Positions 1 to 8,579 of a stretch of 64,000 nt of DNA are shown one piece after another. Origin of the DNA: JACMNW01 sp043721855 (GTDB taxonomy: Bacteria > Pseudomonadota > Alphaproteobacteria > Rhodobacterales > Rhodobacteraceae); the NCBI GenBank assembly GCA_043721855.1, contig JAYSPY010000129.1, positions 1-64,000 of the forward strand, written 5' to 3'. The position numbers and the translations under genes were made by a program. Within the stretch, counting starts at the first letter, position 1. The number at the start of each line of letters is the position of its first letter. The notes beneath the pieces were generated by a model. That model had not been told where the DNA came from, did no database searches, and saw only the letters and a program-made list of their open reading frames with translations.

Positions 1-561
1 GCACCGCCGCCGCAGCGCGTCTGACAAATCGCGCGTGCCGTTTGAGGTGAGGATCACAATCGGTTTGGTCACCGCCGTAATCGTCCCCAGTTCCGGAATG
101 CTGATCTGATATTCCGACAGAATTTCCAGCAGATACGCCTCAAACTCCTCATCCGCGCGGTCAATCTCATCTATCAACAACACCGGGGCCACAGGCTGCC
201 GGATTGCCGCCAACAAAGGCCGCTCCAGCAAATACGCATGCGAAAATATCCGCTCCTCTATCGCCGCGCCGTGCTCCCCCGCCTCAGACGCCGCCCGGAT
301 CGCCAACAACTGTCGCTGATAATTCCACTCATAAATCGCGTGGCCCGCATCAAGCCCTTCATAGCACTGCAGCCGGATCAGCTTCGTGCCCCGCAGCCCC
401 GCCAGCGCTCGCGCAATTTGCGTTTTCCCAACCCCCGCCGCCCCTTCCAGCAGCAAAGGCCGCTCCAGCATCAAGGCCAGATGCAAAGCCATCGCCAGAT
501 CATCGGCAGCCACATAGCCCGCCGCCGACAATTCCGATTGCAAGCCCCGCCACCCGCTCAT
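1..561 (-). CDS. coxD: CoxD-like MoxR-family AAA+ ATPase (partial, 3' end off window)
   Basis: The reading frame begins with ATG at 561 and is still open at base 1, so 187 residues of the N-terminal side are visible. A Walker A motif GAAGVGKT sits near residue 45 and a Walker B motif LLIDEIDRADEE near residue 125, as in MoxR-type AAA+ ATPases. It lies 75 bp downstream of coxL on the same strand, the place of coxD in form I cox clusters. From knowledge of Oligotropha, CoxD is an AAA+ chaperone needed to mature the [CuSMoO2] site of CO dehydrogenase. The family call comes from the sequence; the CoxD name comes from context. Confidence 0.88.
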   Translation of the reverse strand, partial: MSGWRGLQSELSAAGYVAADDLAMALHLALMLERPLLLEGAAGVGKTQIARALAGLRGTKLIRLQCYEGLDAGHAIYEWNYQRQLLAIRAASEAGEHGAAIEERIFSHAYLLERPLLAAIRQPVAPVLLIDEIDRADEEFEAYLLEILSEYQISIPELGTITAVTKPIVILTSNGTRDLSDALRRRC

Positions 562-636
562 GCCAAACCCTTTTTCTGTTCCTAAATATCCCCGCGCGGC
601 GCGCTTCGGTATTCCAACCAAAGCCCCCGTCACAGT

Positions 637-3057
637 TCAACCATGCAGCCCCAACTGGTTGGCAATCCGCCAGATGCGCCAATGGTCATGCGGCATATGG
701 CTTTGGGTCAATCCAAACGGCCGGAACGCATCATGCACGGCGTTGGAAAACGCAGGCACGCCGCCGACATTGGGGGACTCGCCCACCCCCTTCGCCCCAA
801 TCGGGTGGTGCGGCGAAGGCGTCACGGTAAAGTCGGTGGTGTAGTGCGGCGTCTCCCATGCGGTGGGCAGGAAGAAATCCATCAGGGTGCCGGTCTTGCA
901 ATTGCCCATCTCATCGTAAGCAATCTCTTGCCCCATGGCGATGGCATAGGCCTCCGTCGCCCCGCCATGCACCTGGCCCTCGATGATCATCGGGTTGATC
1001 CGCGTGCCGCAATCATCGAGCGCGTAAAAGCTGCGAATATCCGCAACCCCGGTATCCGCATCAATATCCATCACGCAGATATAGGCGCCAAACGGATAGG
1101 TCATGTTTGGCGGATCATAGTAGCTGACCGCCTCCAGCCCCGGCTCCAGCCCTGGAATGGCTTGGTTATAGGCGGCATAGGCGCATTCCTTCATGGTCTT
1201 GAACCGCTCCGGCACGCCTTTCACCACAAACCGGTCCACGTCCCATTCCAGATCGTTGTCATGCACTTCCAGCAAATAGGCGGCAATCATCTGCGCCTTG
1301 GCGCGAATTTTCCGCCCCGCCATCGCGGTTGCCGCCCCCGCCACTGGCGTAGACCGACTGCCATAAGTCCCCAGCCCGTAGGGTGCCGTATCGGTATCGC
1401 CTTCTTCAATCGTGATCAGGTCCGCCGATATGCCAATCTCGCTGGCCAAGATCTGCGCAAACGTCGTCGCGTGTCCTTGCCCCTGCGAAATCGTGCCCAA
1501 CCGCGCCAGCGCCGATCCTGTCGGATGGATGCGAATTTCGCAGCTGTCGAACATCCCCATGCCCAGAATATCGCAATTTTTCACCGGGCCTGCGCCGACA
1601 ATTTCGGTAAAGAACGACAGCCCGATCCCCATCAAACTGCGCGTCTTGCCCGCCTTGAAATCGGCCAAACGCACCGCCTGTTCCGCCCGCAACGCGGTAT
1701 AATCCACCGCCTTCAAGGCCTTGTCCCAAGCGGTATGATAATCGCCGGAATCATACTCCCAACCCAATGCCGAGTTATACGGGAACTGCTCTTTGCGGAT
1801 GAAGTTGATCCGACGCAACTCCGCCGCATCCATGTTCAGCTTGATCGCCAGAACCTCGATCATCCGTTCAATGAAATACGCGGCCTCCGTCACCCGGAAC
1901 GAACAGCGATAGGCCACCCCGCCGGGGGCTTTGTTGGTGTAAACGCCATCGACACCCAGATAGGCCACCGGAATGTCATAAGACCCGGTGCAGATCGACA
2001 TGAAGCCTGCCGGAAACTTGGTCGGGTCGGCACAGGCATCAAACGCGCCGTGGTCAGCGGTTACATGGCACCACAGCCCGGTGATCTTGCCTTCCTTGGT
2101 GGCGGCAATCTTGCCCTGCATCCAATAGTCCCGCGCAAAGGCAGTGGCCATCAGATTGTCCATCCGGTCTTCAATCCACTTCACCGGACGGCCCGTTACA
2201 ATGGAGGCCACAATCGCGCAGACATAGCCGGGATAAACCCCTACCTTGTTGCCAAACCCGCCGCCAATATCAGGCGACACCACGCGAATGCTCGACTCCG
2301 GTATCCCCGACAAAAGGCTCGCCACCGTGCGCACCACATGCGGTGCCTGGAAGGTGCCCCACAGGGTCAGCTTGCCATTGATCTTGTCCATGCTGGCGAC
2401 ACAGCCGCAGGTTTCCAGCGGGCAGGGGTGGGTGCGGTGGTAATACACCATCTCCTCGGCCACCACGTCCGCACCTGCCACCACGGCCTCGGTCGCGTCC
2501 TTATCGCCCACTTCCCAGCGGAAAATGTGGTTGTGATGAATGCGCGTCCCATGCGCGCCGACAGTCTGGCCCGCCAGATCTTCGCGCAGCACCGGCGCGT
2601 CCGGCAGCAATGCCTTGAACGGGTCCACCACCACGGGCAGTTCTTCGTATTCCACCACCACCAGTTCTATCGCGTCCGCCATCGCATAGCGGTCTTCGGC
2701 CACCACAAAGGCAATTTCCTGCCCCTGAAACAGCACTTTGCCATCGGCCAAGACCATCTGCTTGTCACCGGCAAGCGTCGGCATCCAGTGCAGGCCAAGC
2801 GGGGCCAGATCAGCCGCTTGCAACACCGCAATCACCCCCGGCACCGCCATCGCGGCAGCTGTATCCACCGACTTGATCCGCGCGTGGGCGTATTGGCTGC
2901 GCACAAAATCACCGTAAATCATCCCGGCCATCTTGATGTCGTCAACGTAGTTGCCCTTGCCTTGGGTAAAGCGGGCGTCTTCAACCCGCTTCCGGCTGGA
3001 CCCCAGCCCCTTTAGCCCGGCAACCCGTTCGTCATGTGTTGGCGTCTGGTCGTTCAT
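637..3057 (-). CDS. coxL: Aerobic CO dehydrogenase large subunit, form I (Mo-Cu)
   Basis: Molybdopterin-binding large subunit of the CoxLMS enzyme, which oxidises CO to CO2 and passes electrons to the respiratory chain. The 806-residue protein carries the form I loop AYRCSFR at residues 382-388, whose Cys385 would bind Cu through the bridging sulfide. It also has QGQGH (residues 525-529) for cofactor binding, and GVGE ending at Glu760, the catalytic glutamate. Both are offset by three from Cys388 and Glu763 of Oligotropha. Start at 3057 chosen because its ATG overlaps the coxS stop (ATGA) and the next protein stretch, MNDQTPTHDE, fits the family; an in-frame ATG at 3141 would run into coxS. 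Confidence 0.96.
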   Translation of the reverse strand: MNDQTPTHDERVAGLKGLGSSRKRVEDARFTQGKGNYVDDIKMAGMIYGDFVRSQYAHARIKSVDTAAAMAVPGVIAVLQAADLAPLGLHWMPTLAGDKQMVLADGKVLFQGQEIAFVVAEDRYAMADAIELVVVEYEELPVVVDPFKALLPDAPVLREDLAGQTVGAHGTRIHHNHIFRWEVGDKDATEAVVAGADVVAEEMVYYHRTHPCPLETCGCVASMDKINGKLTLWGTFQAPHVVRTVASLLSGIPESSIRVVSPDIGGGFGNKVGVYPGYVCAIVASIVTGRPVKWIEDRMDNLMATAFARDYWMQGKIAATKEGKITGLWCHVTADHGAFDACADPTKFPAGFMSICTGSYDIPVAYLGVDGVYTNKAPGGVAYRCSFRVTEAAYFIERMIEVLAIKLNMDAAELRRINFIRKEQFPYNSALGWEYDSGDYHTAWDKALKAVDYTALRAEQAVRLADFKAGKTRSLMGIGLSFFTEIVGAGPVKNCDILGMGMFDSCEIRIHPTGSALARLGTISQGQGHATTFAQILASEIGISADLITIEEGDTDTAPYGLGTYGSRSTPVAGAATAMAGRKIRAKAQMIAAYLLEVHDNDLEWDVDRFVVKGVPERFKTMKECAYAAYNQAIPGLEPGLEAVSYYDPPNMTYPFGAYICVMDIDADTGVADIRSFYALDDCGTRINPMIIEGQVHGGATEAYAIAMGQEIAYDEMGNCKTGTLMDFFLPTAWETPHYTTDFTVTPSPHHPIGAKGVGESPNVGGVPAFSNAVHDAFRPFGLTQSHMPHDHWRIWRIANQLGLHG

Positions 3058-3545
3058 TCTGCCGCCTCCTTGGCTGCGTTGATCTGACTTGCCGCAGCAA
3101 GGATCGACGTCACGATGTTCTGATACCCGGTGCAGCGGCACAGATTGCCCGCCATGCCAAAGCGCACCTCTTCCTCGGTCGGATCAGGGTTTTCCTGCAA
3201 CAATCGCCATGCCCGCGTGATCATCCCCGGCGTGCAATAGCCGCACTGAAGCCCGTGATGTTCGCGGAAACTCGATTGCAGCACATGCATGCCGTCCGGC
3301 CCGGCGATGCCCTCAATCGTGGTGATCACTGCCCCCTGCGCCTGCGCCGCAAAAATCGTGCAGGATTTCACCGATTTGCCGTTGAAATCCACCGTGCACA
3401 CCCCGCAATGGCTGGTTTCACAGCCAATATGCGTGCCCGTCAGCCCCAGCCTTTCGCGCAGCACATGCACCAGCAATTCGCGCGGCTCTACCGCTGCGTC
3501 CATGGCCTTGCCGTTGACCGTCAGTTCCAGATGCATCTTTTTCAT
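3054..3545 (-). CDS. coxS: CO dehydrogenase small subunit (2x[2Fe-2S])
   Basis: Iron-sulfur subunit of the CO dehydrogenase heterotrimer; it carries electrons from the Mo-Cu site in CoxL to the FAD in CoxM. The 163 residues show a plant-type [2Fe-2S] set (Cys42, 47, 50, 62, with CETSHCGVC) and a C-terminal helical cluster (Cys101, 104, 136, 138, with CGYC and CRCTGY). The ATG at 3545 is preceded by a G-rich Shine-Dalgarno run on the minus strand. It sits between coxM (11 bp gap) and coxL (4-bp overlap), the form I order M-S-L. Confidence 0.96.
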   Translation of the reverse strand: MKKMHLELTVNGKAMDAAVEPRELLVHVLRERLGLTGTHIGCETSHCGVCTVDFNGKSVKSCTIFAAQAQGAVITTIEGIAGPDGMHVLQSSFREHHGLQCGYCTPGMITRAWRLLQENPDPTEEEVRFGMAGNLCRCTGYQNIVTSILAAASQINAAKEAAE

Positions 3546-3556
3546 TTTGTCCCCCC

Positions 3557-4408
3557 TCAGGCGCGTGAAAACGCTCGGGCAATCGCCCGGCCAAGCACAA
3601 TGCCCGCCACGTGTTTCTTGAATTCCACTGGCCCACGGTTATCCTCGCCGGGGTTGATATCGCCCAGCATCACCGCGACGGACCGTTTGATTGCCGCCAT
3701 ATCGCAGGTCGTGCCAACCAATGCCGCACCCGCGCCCGCGCTCCATACCGGCACATCCGACAGGTTGGTCATCGCAATCGACGCCGCCGTTACCCGGCCT
3801 CCAACAACGCTGATTTGCACCGCTGCCGCCGCCGTCGCGTAATCGCCGATCTTGCGCTTTTGCTTTTCATACGCATAGCCGCCCACGGGTTTGGCAAAGC
3901 TGATCGCCACCAAAATCTCGTCATCTGCGCGTTCGGTAAAATAGGCGCTCTGATAAAACTCCCGCGCCTTCACGTCGCGCGATCCCGATGGCCCGGTCAG
4001 CGTATACGTCGCATCCAGACATTGCATCAGCCCCGGCATGTCATTGCCCGGATCGCCGTTCGCCACATTGCCGCCTGCTGTGCCCATATTGCGCACCTGC
4101 GGATCGGCAATCTGCAACGCCGCCTCTTTCAAGATCGGCGCTGCCGCCACCAAGCCGGCATTGTTAATCAATTCCGCCTGCGTCGTCAGCGCGCCGATCT
4201 TGATCGTGGCCCCCACGGTCACACCCTTCATCGAGCCCACATCCTGCAAATCCACCAGATGCCCAATTTGCGCCATCCGCAGCTTCATCATCGGGATCAG
4301 ACTATGCCCCCCCGCCACAACGCGGGCCTCATCGCCATGATCTGTCAGAAGTTTAATCGCATCGGATACCGATTTTGGCCGATGATACTCAAATGCACTC
4401 GGAATCAT
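3557..4408 (-). CDS. coxM: CO dehydrogenase medium subunit (FAD)
   Basis: FAD-binding subunit of the CO dehydrogenase heterotrimer, 283 residues. Two flavin-binding motifs of the family are present: AGGHS near residue 32 and GTAGGN near residue 110. The start at 4408 (MIPSAFEYHRP) is chosen over an ATG at 4450 because GGGAGG lies just upstream and family members begin at this point. It is the first gene after the spacer containing a 20-bp-period direct repeat, next to the LytTR regulator gene coxC. Confidence 0.95.
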   Translation of the reverse strand: MIPSAFEYHRPKSVSDAIKLLTDHGDEARVVAGGHSLIPMMKLRMAQIGHLVDLQDVGSMKGVTVGATIKIGALTTQAELINNAGLVAAAPILKEAALQIADPQVRNMGTAGGNVANGDPGNDMPGLMQCLDATYTLTGPSGSRDVKAREFYQSAYFTERADDEILVAISFAKPVGGYAYEKQKRKIGDYATAAAAVQISVVGGRVTAASIAMTNLSDVPVWSAGAGAALVGTTCDMAAIKRSVAVMLGDINPGEDNRGPVEFKKHVAGIVLGRAIARAFSRA

Positions 4409-4506
4409 CCCGTCCTCCCTGACTGGCTGAAAGCGTCGCTCGCTGCGCAAAGGGTTAATCCTGCCGCGACAAAACAGCCGAAGTCAGTCACCAAAAGCGG
4501 CTAAAA

Positions 4507-4540
4507 TTTCACGAGTTGCGTAATTTTTTCACGAACTGCG
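4507..4540 (-). promoter_or_regulatory. Direct repeat, candidate LytTR (CoxC) binding site
   Basis: Two 14-bp copies, TTTCACGAGTTGCG at 4507-4520 and TTTCACGAACTGCG at 4527-4540, differ at two bases and are spaced exactly 20 bp apart. They lie between the coxC stop and the coxM start, about 100 bp before the coxM ATG. Known LytTR proteins bind paired direct repeats about two helical turns apart, and coxC itself encodes a LytTR domain. Binding by CoxC is inferred. Confidence 0.5.
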
Positions 4541-4548
4541 AAAAAGCG

Positions 4549-5670
4549 TTAAAGCCCCAACGCTTCCAGCACCGCCGGAATACGCGCGCGGCTGACAGGA
4601 ATACGCTCCAAACCCGGCGCACCCGCCATCACGAGGTAGCCGTGATCCTTGGCGCGTTCATAGGCCGATACCAAGGCCAGATTGACCAGCCAAGACCGGT
4701 GCACCCGCATGAAACCGGCAGGCAGCCGCTCCTCAGCCACCGTCACCGACCACGGGCAAAACATCGGCCCTGCGTCCAGAAACGCCGTGGTGTAATGCCC
4801 TTCCGCCCGAAGCGCATAAACCGTCGCCACCGCCACCAGATGCGTGCGCCCGTCGCGCTCATAAGGCAGGCGCTGGGCAATCTCGGCTTTTGCGGCCAAT
4901 ACAACAGGGGCCGCTGGCCGACCGTCCGGCACAAACCCCACTGGCACCATGCTATCCGCCATTGGCGCACGCCCCAGCGAGCTTGCACTGACCAACAAAA
5001 ACGCCCCCGCAATGATGAACACCGGCAGCATCACCAACAGCGCCACTTGGCTATTGCCCAAGCCAAGGCTTAAAATCACATTGCCCGCCGCTTCGAACGT
5101 GGTCTGCGACATGGCCACAAAATGCACCACCGTCACCGCAGCCCCAAACACCAGCGTCGCCAAAAGCGTGTTGCGTTCCGTCCGCGCGCCGTAGGCGATG
5201 GTGATCGCCGCAATGCCAAGCCCTACCGCCAATACCCCCGCCAAGATGACGCCCCCCGTCGAATATACTGGCAAACACCCCTCGATCGCCGATAATCCAA
5301 CATAATGCATCGCCACGATTCCCACCCCAAGGATCGCTCCTGATAACAGGGCCTTGCCCCGCGTCCGCACCCCGAAATGCATGATCAACAGCGCCAGACC
5401 TGCCAGCAAAATCGCGAACAGCGCCGACGCCACGGTTTGACCGATCTCGAAATACACCGGCACATTGAACCGCATCGCCAGGATCGCCAGAAAATGCATC
5501 GACCAGATGCCGCCGCCCAGCGCAACTGAACTCAGCGCAATCCTAAGTTGCCGCTGCCCGACGCTTTGTCGCGACAGCCCCCGCGTCATGCTAAGGCCCG
5601 TGAAAGACGCCATCAGCGCAATCATCACAGACAGCACAACCAGCCATGGGCTATAGGTGTAAACGATCAT
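4549..5670 (-). CDS. coxC: MHYT-LytTR membrane regulator (CoxC/CoxH type)
   Basis: 373 residues. The N-terminal 240 or so are a multi-span membrane region with repeated MHYT-type motifs (MHFLA, MHYVG, VHFVA), a fold proposed to sense gases such as CO or O2 through bound metal. The last 100 residues form a LytTR DNA-binding domain (AEGHYTTAF, RVHRSWLVN). This architecture and the position directly before coxM match coxC of Oligotropha; the paralogue coxH has the same architecture, so the letter rests on position. It likely controls coxMSLD in response to CO, perhaps through the direct repeats at 4507-4540. Confidence 0.85.
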   Translation of the reverse strand: MIVYTYSPWLVVLSVMIALMASFTGLSMTRGLSRQSVGQRQLRIALSSVALGGGIWSMHFLAILAMRFNVPVYFEIGQTVASALFAILLAGLALLIMHFGVRTRGKALLSGAILGVGIVAMHYVGLSAIEGCLPVYSTGGVILAGVLAVGLGIAAITIAYGARTERNTLLATLVFGAAVTVVHFVAMSQTTFEAAGNVILSLGLGNSQVALLVMLPVFIIAGAFLLVSASSLGRAPMADSMVPVGFVPDGRPAAPVVLAAKAEIAQRLPYERDGRTHLVAVATVYALRAEGHYTTAFLDAGPMFCPWSVTVAEERLPAGFMRVHRSWLVNLALVSAYERAKDHGYLVMAGAPGLERIPVSRARIPAVLEALGL

Positions 5671-5731
5671 CGCAAATGCCCGCTATGCCCGGCCCATTCG
5701 CGCGAACAAGCACAGCATCCTCCCCTATATC

Positions 5732-5759
5732 ATTATGGGCCGCCGGATTTAGCTGTCAA
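5732..5759 (-). promoter_or_regulatory. Sigma70-type promoter of coxC
   Basis: On the minus strand a perfect -35 TTGACA (5759-5754) is followed after 16 bp by CATAAT (5737-5732), about 60 bp before the coxC ATG. It sits in the 109-bp gap between the LysR stop and coxC. Confidence 0.5.
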
Positions 5760-5779
5760 TCATTGCAACGCAGCGCAAC

Positions 5780-6661
5780 TCAAATCGCCACCCACCCCAG
5801 CGCCGCCTTCTTCAGATGCGCCAAAAAGCTTTGCACCTTCAGCGTCCGGTGCAAATCCACATGCGTTACAATCCACAAGGGCGAGTCCCATTCCGGGCGC
5901 GGCGGCAGCACTTCGACCAAATCTGGGTCCGCTTCGGCCAGCCGTGCCGCCAAAAACCCGATGCCTGCACCTGCGCGCAATGCGGCTTCAAGCGACGCAG
6001 GCTCTGTTGCCAGATAGGTCAGGCATCCTGCAGGCACAGTTTCCCGCAGCCAGCGATAAAACGGCGCGCGCGTAGCGGCGCTGTCGGAGCCGATGAACCT
6101 GTGCTTGGAAAACGCCTCAATCCCACTCGGCATCCCGTTAGCGTCCACGTAAGATCGCGAAGCGTAAAGACCCCAGCGCATCCTGACCAAAGGCTGCGCC
6201 ACGTTGTCAGGTTCCTGCGGTGGCCCTCCGGCGCGAATGGCCACATGCGCCTCGCCGTAGTCCAGCCGGAACAACCGCATATCGGTCAAAAACCGCACAA
6301 CCAAACCCGGATGCGCCGCTTGAAACGACGCCATCACCGGCGTCAGCAAATCGGCCAAGCCTGTGATGGATGTAACCACCAACTCGCCCGTCACTGTCTC
6401 GCCCTGGCCCTTGATCCGGCTGGACAGCTGGCTGAATTGTTCCTCCGTCGCCTGTGCCACGCTGAGCAGATCGCGCCCCGCCTCGGTCGCCGCATAGCCC
6501 CGCGCGTGGCGCTGAAACAACCGCACCCCCAGCCGCTTTTCCAGCGCATCAATATGTCGGATCACCGTCGCGTGATGCACGCCCAACACTTCCGCCGCCC
6601 CCGATACCGTGCCAAGACGCGCCACTTGAAACGCCGTGCGAATTTCATCCCAGTTTTCCAA
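5780..6661 (-). CDS. LysR-family transcriptional regulator
   Basis: 293 residues with an N-terminal winged HTH (TAFQVARLGTVSGAAEVLGVHHATVIRHI, given here only as the region at residues 8-37) and a substrate-binding domain, the usual LysR length. I chose a TTG start at 6661 because AAGGAG lies six bases upstream and the HTH then begins at the normal distance. It precedes coxC on the same strand by 109 bp, so it may regulate the cox cluster, but coxC has its own promoter-like sequence and no ligand can be read from the protein. Confidence 0.85.
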   Translation of the reverse strand: MENWDEIRTAFQVARLGTVSGAAEVLGVHHATVIRHIDALEKRLGVRLFQRHARGYAATEAGRDLLSVAQATEEQFSQLSSRIKGQGETVTGELVVTSITGLADLLTPVMASFQAAHPGLVVRFLTDMRLFRLDYGEAHVAIRAGGPPQEPDNVAQPLVRMRWGLYASRSYVDANGMPSGIEAFSKHRFIGSDSAATRAPFYRWLRETVPAGCLTYLATEPASLEAALRAGAGIGFLAARLAEADPDLVEVLPPRPEWDSPLWIVTHVDLHRTLKVQSFLAHLKKAALGWVAI

Positions 6662-6982
6662 GCGCGTCTCCTTTGCAACAGGCTTCAACTCTAACTCCCC
6701 AAATCCCCACCACAACCCGCATTGCGAAATTTCATCTTGGCTCAAATATCCACGCCGTAGGCCATGCCTTGCATCCGACACAGCGCGGGTCACTTGACTT
6801 CGCAGCTCCACCAGCCTATCCCCCATTCATTCCACCGGAGGCAGCGCTTCCGGTCCCTTGGCTTTTGCCGGGATCGCCATCCGTCAGCGCGTTGCGCCCA
6901 CGGGTGTCGCCTTGCTTTTGTTTGGGGTTTCCGCCGCCAGACCCCACATCGGGCACATCAGCAACCAAAGGACGAAGCGCCC
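6662..6982. other. Non-coding region between divergent LysR gene and ffh
   Basis: 321 bp without a convincing gene. It holds a sigma70-like promoter toward ffh (6794-6822) and the Shine-Dalgarno sequences of both flanking genes. I looked for a 4.5S/SRP RNA and saw no GGAAG-type tetraloop hairpin in a credible context. Confidence 0.5.
6794..6822 (+). promoter_or_regulatory. Putative promoter of ffh
   Basis: TTGACT (6794-6799), a 17-bp spacer, then TATCCC (6817-6822). The -35 is good and the -10 only half matches. It is 160 bp upstream of the ffh start. Confidence 0.35.
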
Positions 6983-8473
6983 ATGTTCGAAAACCTGTCA
7001 GAACGCCTTGGTTCTGTTTTCGACCGCCTGACCAAACAGGGCGCGTTGACGGATGCCGATGTCGCGACCGCGCTGCGCGAAGTGCGCACCGCCTTGCTGG
7101 AGGCGGACGTATCGCTGCCCGTTGCCCGCGATTTCATCAAAGCCGTGCAGGATAAAGCCACCGGGCAAGCCGTCACGCGGTCCATCTCGCCGGGTCAACA
7201 GGTCGTCAAGATCGTCCATGACGAACTGATCAACGTGCTGCGCGGCGATGGTCCTGCCGATGCGCTGAAAATCGACAATCCGCCTGCCACCGTGCTGATG
7301 GTCGGTCTGCAAGGCTCGGGCAAAACCACCACCACGGCGAAACTGGCGAAACGCCTGAAAGACCGCATGGGCAAGCGGGTGCTTCTCGCGTCACTTGATA
7401 CCAACCGCCCCGCCGCGATGGAACAGCTGCAAATTCTGGCAGCCCAAGTCGGTGTAGACTCACTCCCCATCGTCAAAGGCGAATCTGCCGTCCAGATCGC
7501 CAAACGCGCCAAGATGCAGGCCGCAATGGGCGGCTATGACGTGCTGTTCCTCGATACCGCAGGTCGCCTTCACATCGACGAAGTGTTGATGGACGAAGTG
7601 CAAGCGGTGCGTAACATCGCCCAACCCCGCGAAACCCTGCTGGTCGTCGATGGCCTGACCGGGCAAGACGCGGTCAATGTCGCCGCCGAATTTGACGCAC
7701 GCGTTGGCATCACTGGCGTCGTGCTGACCCGGATGGACGGCGATGGTCGCGGTGGTGCCGCCCTGTCGATGCGCGCCGTTACCGGCAAACCCATCCGTTT
7801 CGTCGGTATGGGCGAAAAGATGGACGCGCTGGAGACGTTCGAGCCTGAACGCGTCGCAGGCCGCATCCTCGGCATGGGCGATATCGTCGCCCTTGTGGAA
7901 AAGGCGCAAGAAACCTTTGAGGCCGAACAAGCCGAACGCATGGCCAAACGCTTTGCCAAGGGGCTGTTCAACATGAACGACCTCAAGGGCCAGCTGGAAC
8001 AGATGCAAAAGATGGGCGGCATGCAGGGTGTCATGGGCATGATGCCGGGCATGGGCAAAATGCAAAAAGCCGCCGCCGATGCGGGCTTTGATGACAAGAT
8101 GCTGCGCCGCCAGATCGCGCTGATCCAGTCAATGACCAAACGCGAACGCGCCAACCCCGATCTGCTGGCCGCCAGTCGCAAGAAACGCGTGGCAAGTGGC
8201 GCTGGGCTGGAGGTGCAGGAACTGAACCGCCTGCTGAAACAGCACAAACAGATGGCCGAGATGATGAAGAAAATGGGCAAGGGCGGCATGATGAAAAACG
8301 CCCTGAAACAGATGCTCGGCAACAAGGGTGGCATCGACCCCAGCACCATGGACCCCGCAGCCCTCGAAGAAGCCGCCCGTGCCATGAAAGGCATGGGTGG
8401 CGGTGGCATCCCCGGAATGCCACGCGGCATGACCCTGCCATCAGGCCTGTCGGGGCTGACGCGCAAGAAATGA
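6983..8473 (+). CDS. ffh: Signal recognition particle protein Ffh (SRP54)
   Basis: GTPase that binds signal sequences of nascent membrane proteins and delivers ribosomes to FtsY. 496 residues: N domain, G domain with GLQGSGKTTT (around residue 107), DTAGR and TRMDGD, then a methionine-rich M domain (repeated MQKMGG, MMPGMGKM, MAEMMKKMGKGG) that binds SRP RNA and signal peptides. Start at 6983 (MFENLSERL) follows AAAGGA; upstream in-frame starts give no family similarity. First gene of the ffh-aroQ-rpsP-rimM-trmD block typical for Rhodobacteraceae. Confidence 0.97.
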   Translation: MFENLSERLGSVFDRLTKQGALTDADVATALREVRTALLEADVSLPVARDFIKAVQDKATGQAVTRSISPGQQVVKIVHDELINVLRGDGPADALKIDNPPATVLMVGLQGSGKTTTTAKLAKRLKDRMGKRVLLASLDTNRPAAMEQLQILAAQVGVDSLPIVKGESAVQIAKRAKMQAAMGGYDVLFLDTAGRLHIDEVLMDEVQAVRNIAQPRETLLVVDGLTGQDAVNVAAEFDARVGITGVVLTRMDGDGRGGAALSMRAVTGKPIRFVGMGEKMDALETFEPERVAGRILGMGDIVALVEKAQETFEAEQAERMAKRFAKGLFNMNDLKGQLEQMQKMGGMQGVMGMMPGMGKMQKAAADAGFDDKMLRRQIALIQSMTKRERANPDLLAASRKKRVASGAGLEVQELNRLLKQHKQMAEMMKKMGKGGMMKNALKQMLGNKGGIDPSTMDPAALEEAARAMKGMGGGGIPGMPRGMTLPSGLSGLTRKK

Positions 8474-8495
8474 CGCCCCGCCGCCGCCCCCAGAC

Positions 8496-8517
8496 AAAAT
8501 TTTCGTACGAAAATTTT
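8496..8517. repeat. AT-rich palindrome, copy 1 (core TTCGTACGAA)
   Basis: Perfect 22-bp palindrome with arms AAAATTTTCGT / ACGAAAATTTT in the 106-bp gap between ffh and the GNAT gene. It shares its core with three other elements in this window (8530-8549, 30524-30546, 32414-32439). It could form a hairpin in RNA from either strand. Confidence 0.85.
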
Positions 8518-8529
8518 TCGGTTCCCAAG

Positions 8530-8549
8530 GATTTTTCGTATGAAAAATC
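8530..8549. repeat. AT-rich palindrome, copy 2 (core TTCGTATGAA)
   Basis: Arms GATTTTTC (8530-8537) and GAAAAATC (8542-8549) flank a GTAT centre. It starts 13 bp after copy 1, so the ffh-GNAT spacer holds a tandem pair of the same element type. Confidence 0.8.
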
Positions 8550-8579
8550 TTTCCGCCCGGTGTTAAAAAAGGCAATCGC

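Noticed and set aside
643..3015. 790-codon open frame on the plus strand
   Set aside because: Antisense to coxL; Arg/His/Pro-rich with no domain, a by-product of GC-rich codon use.
6662..6982. SRP RNA gene upstream of ffh
   Set aside because: No segment folds into the conserved SRP hairpin with internal loops and GGAA-type tetraloop.
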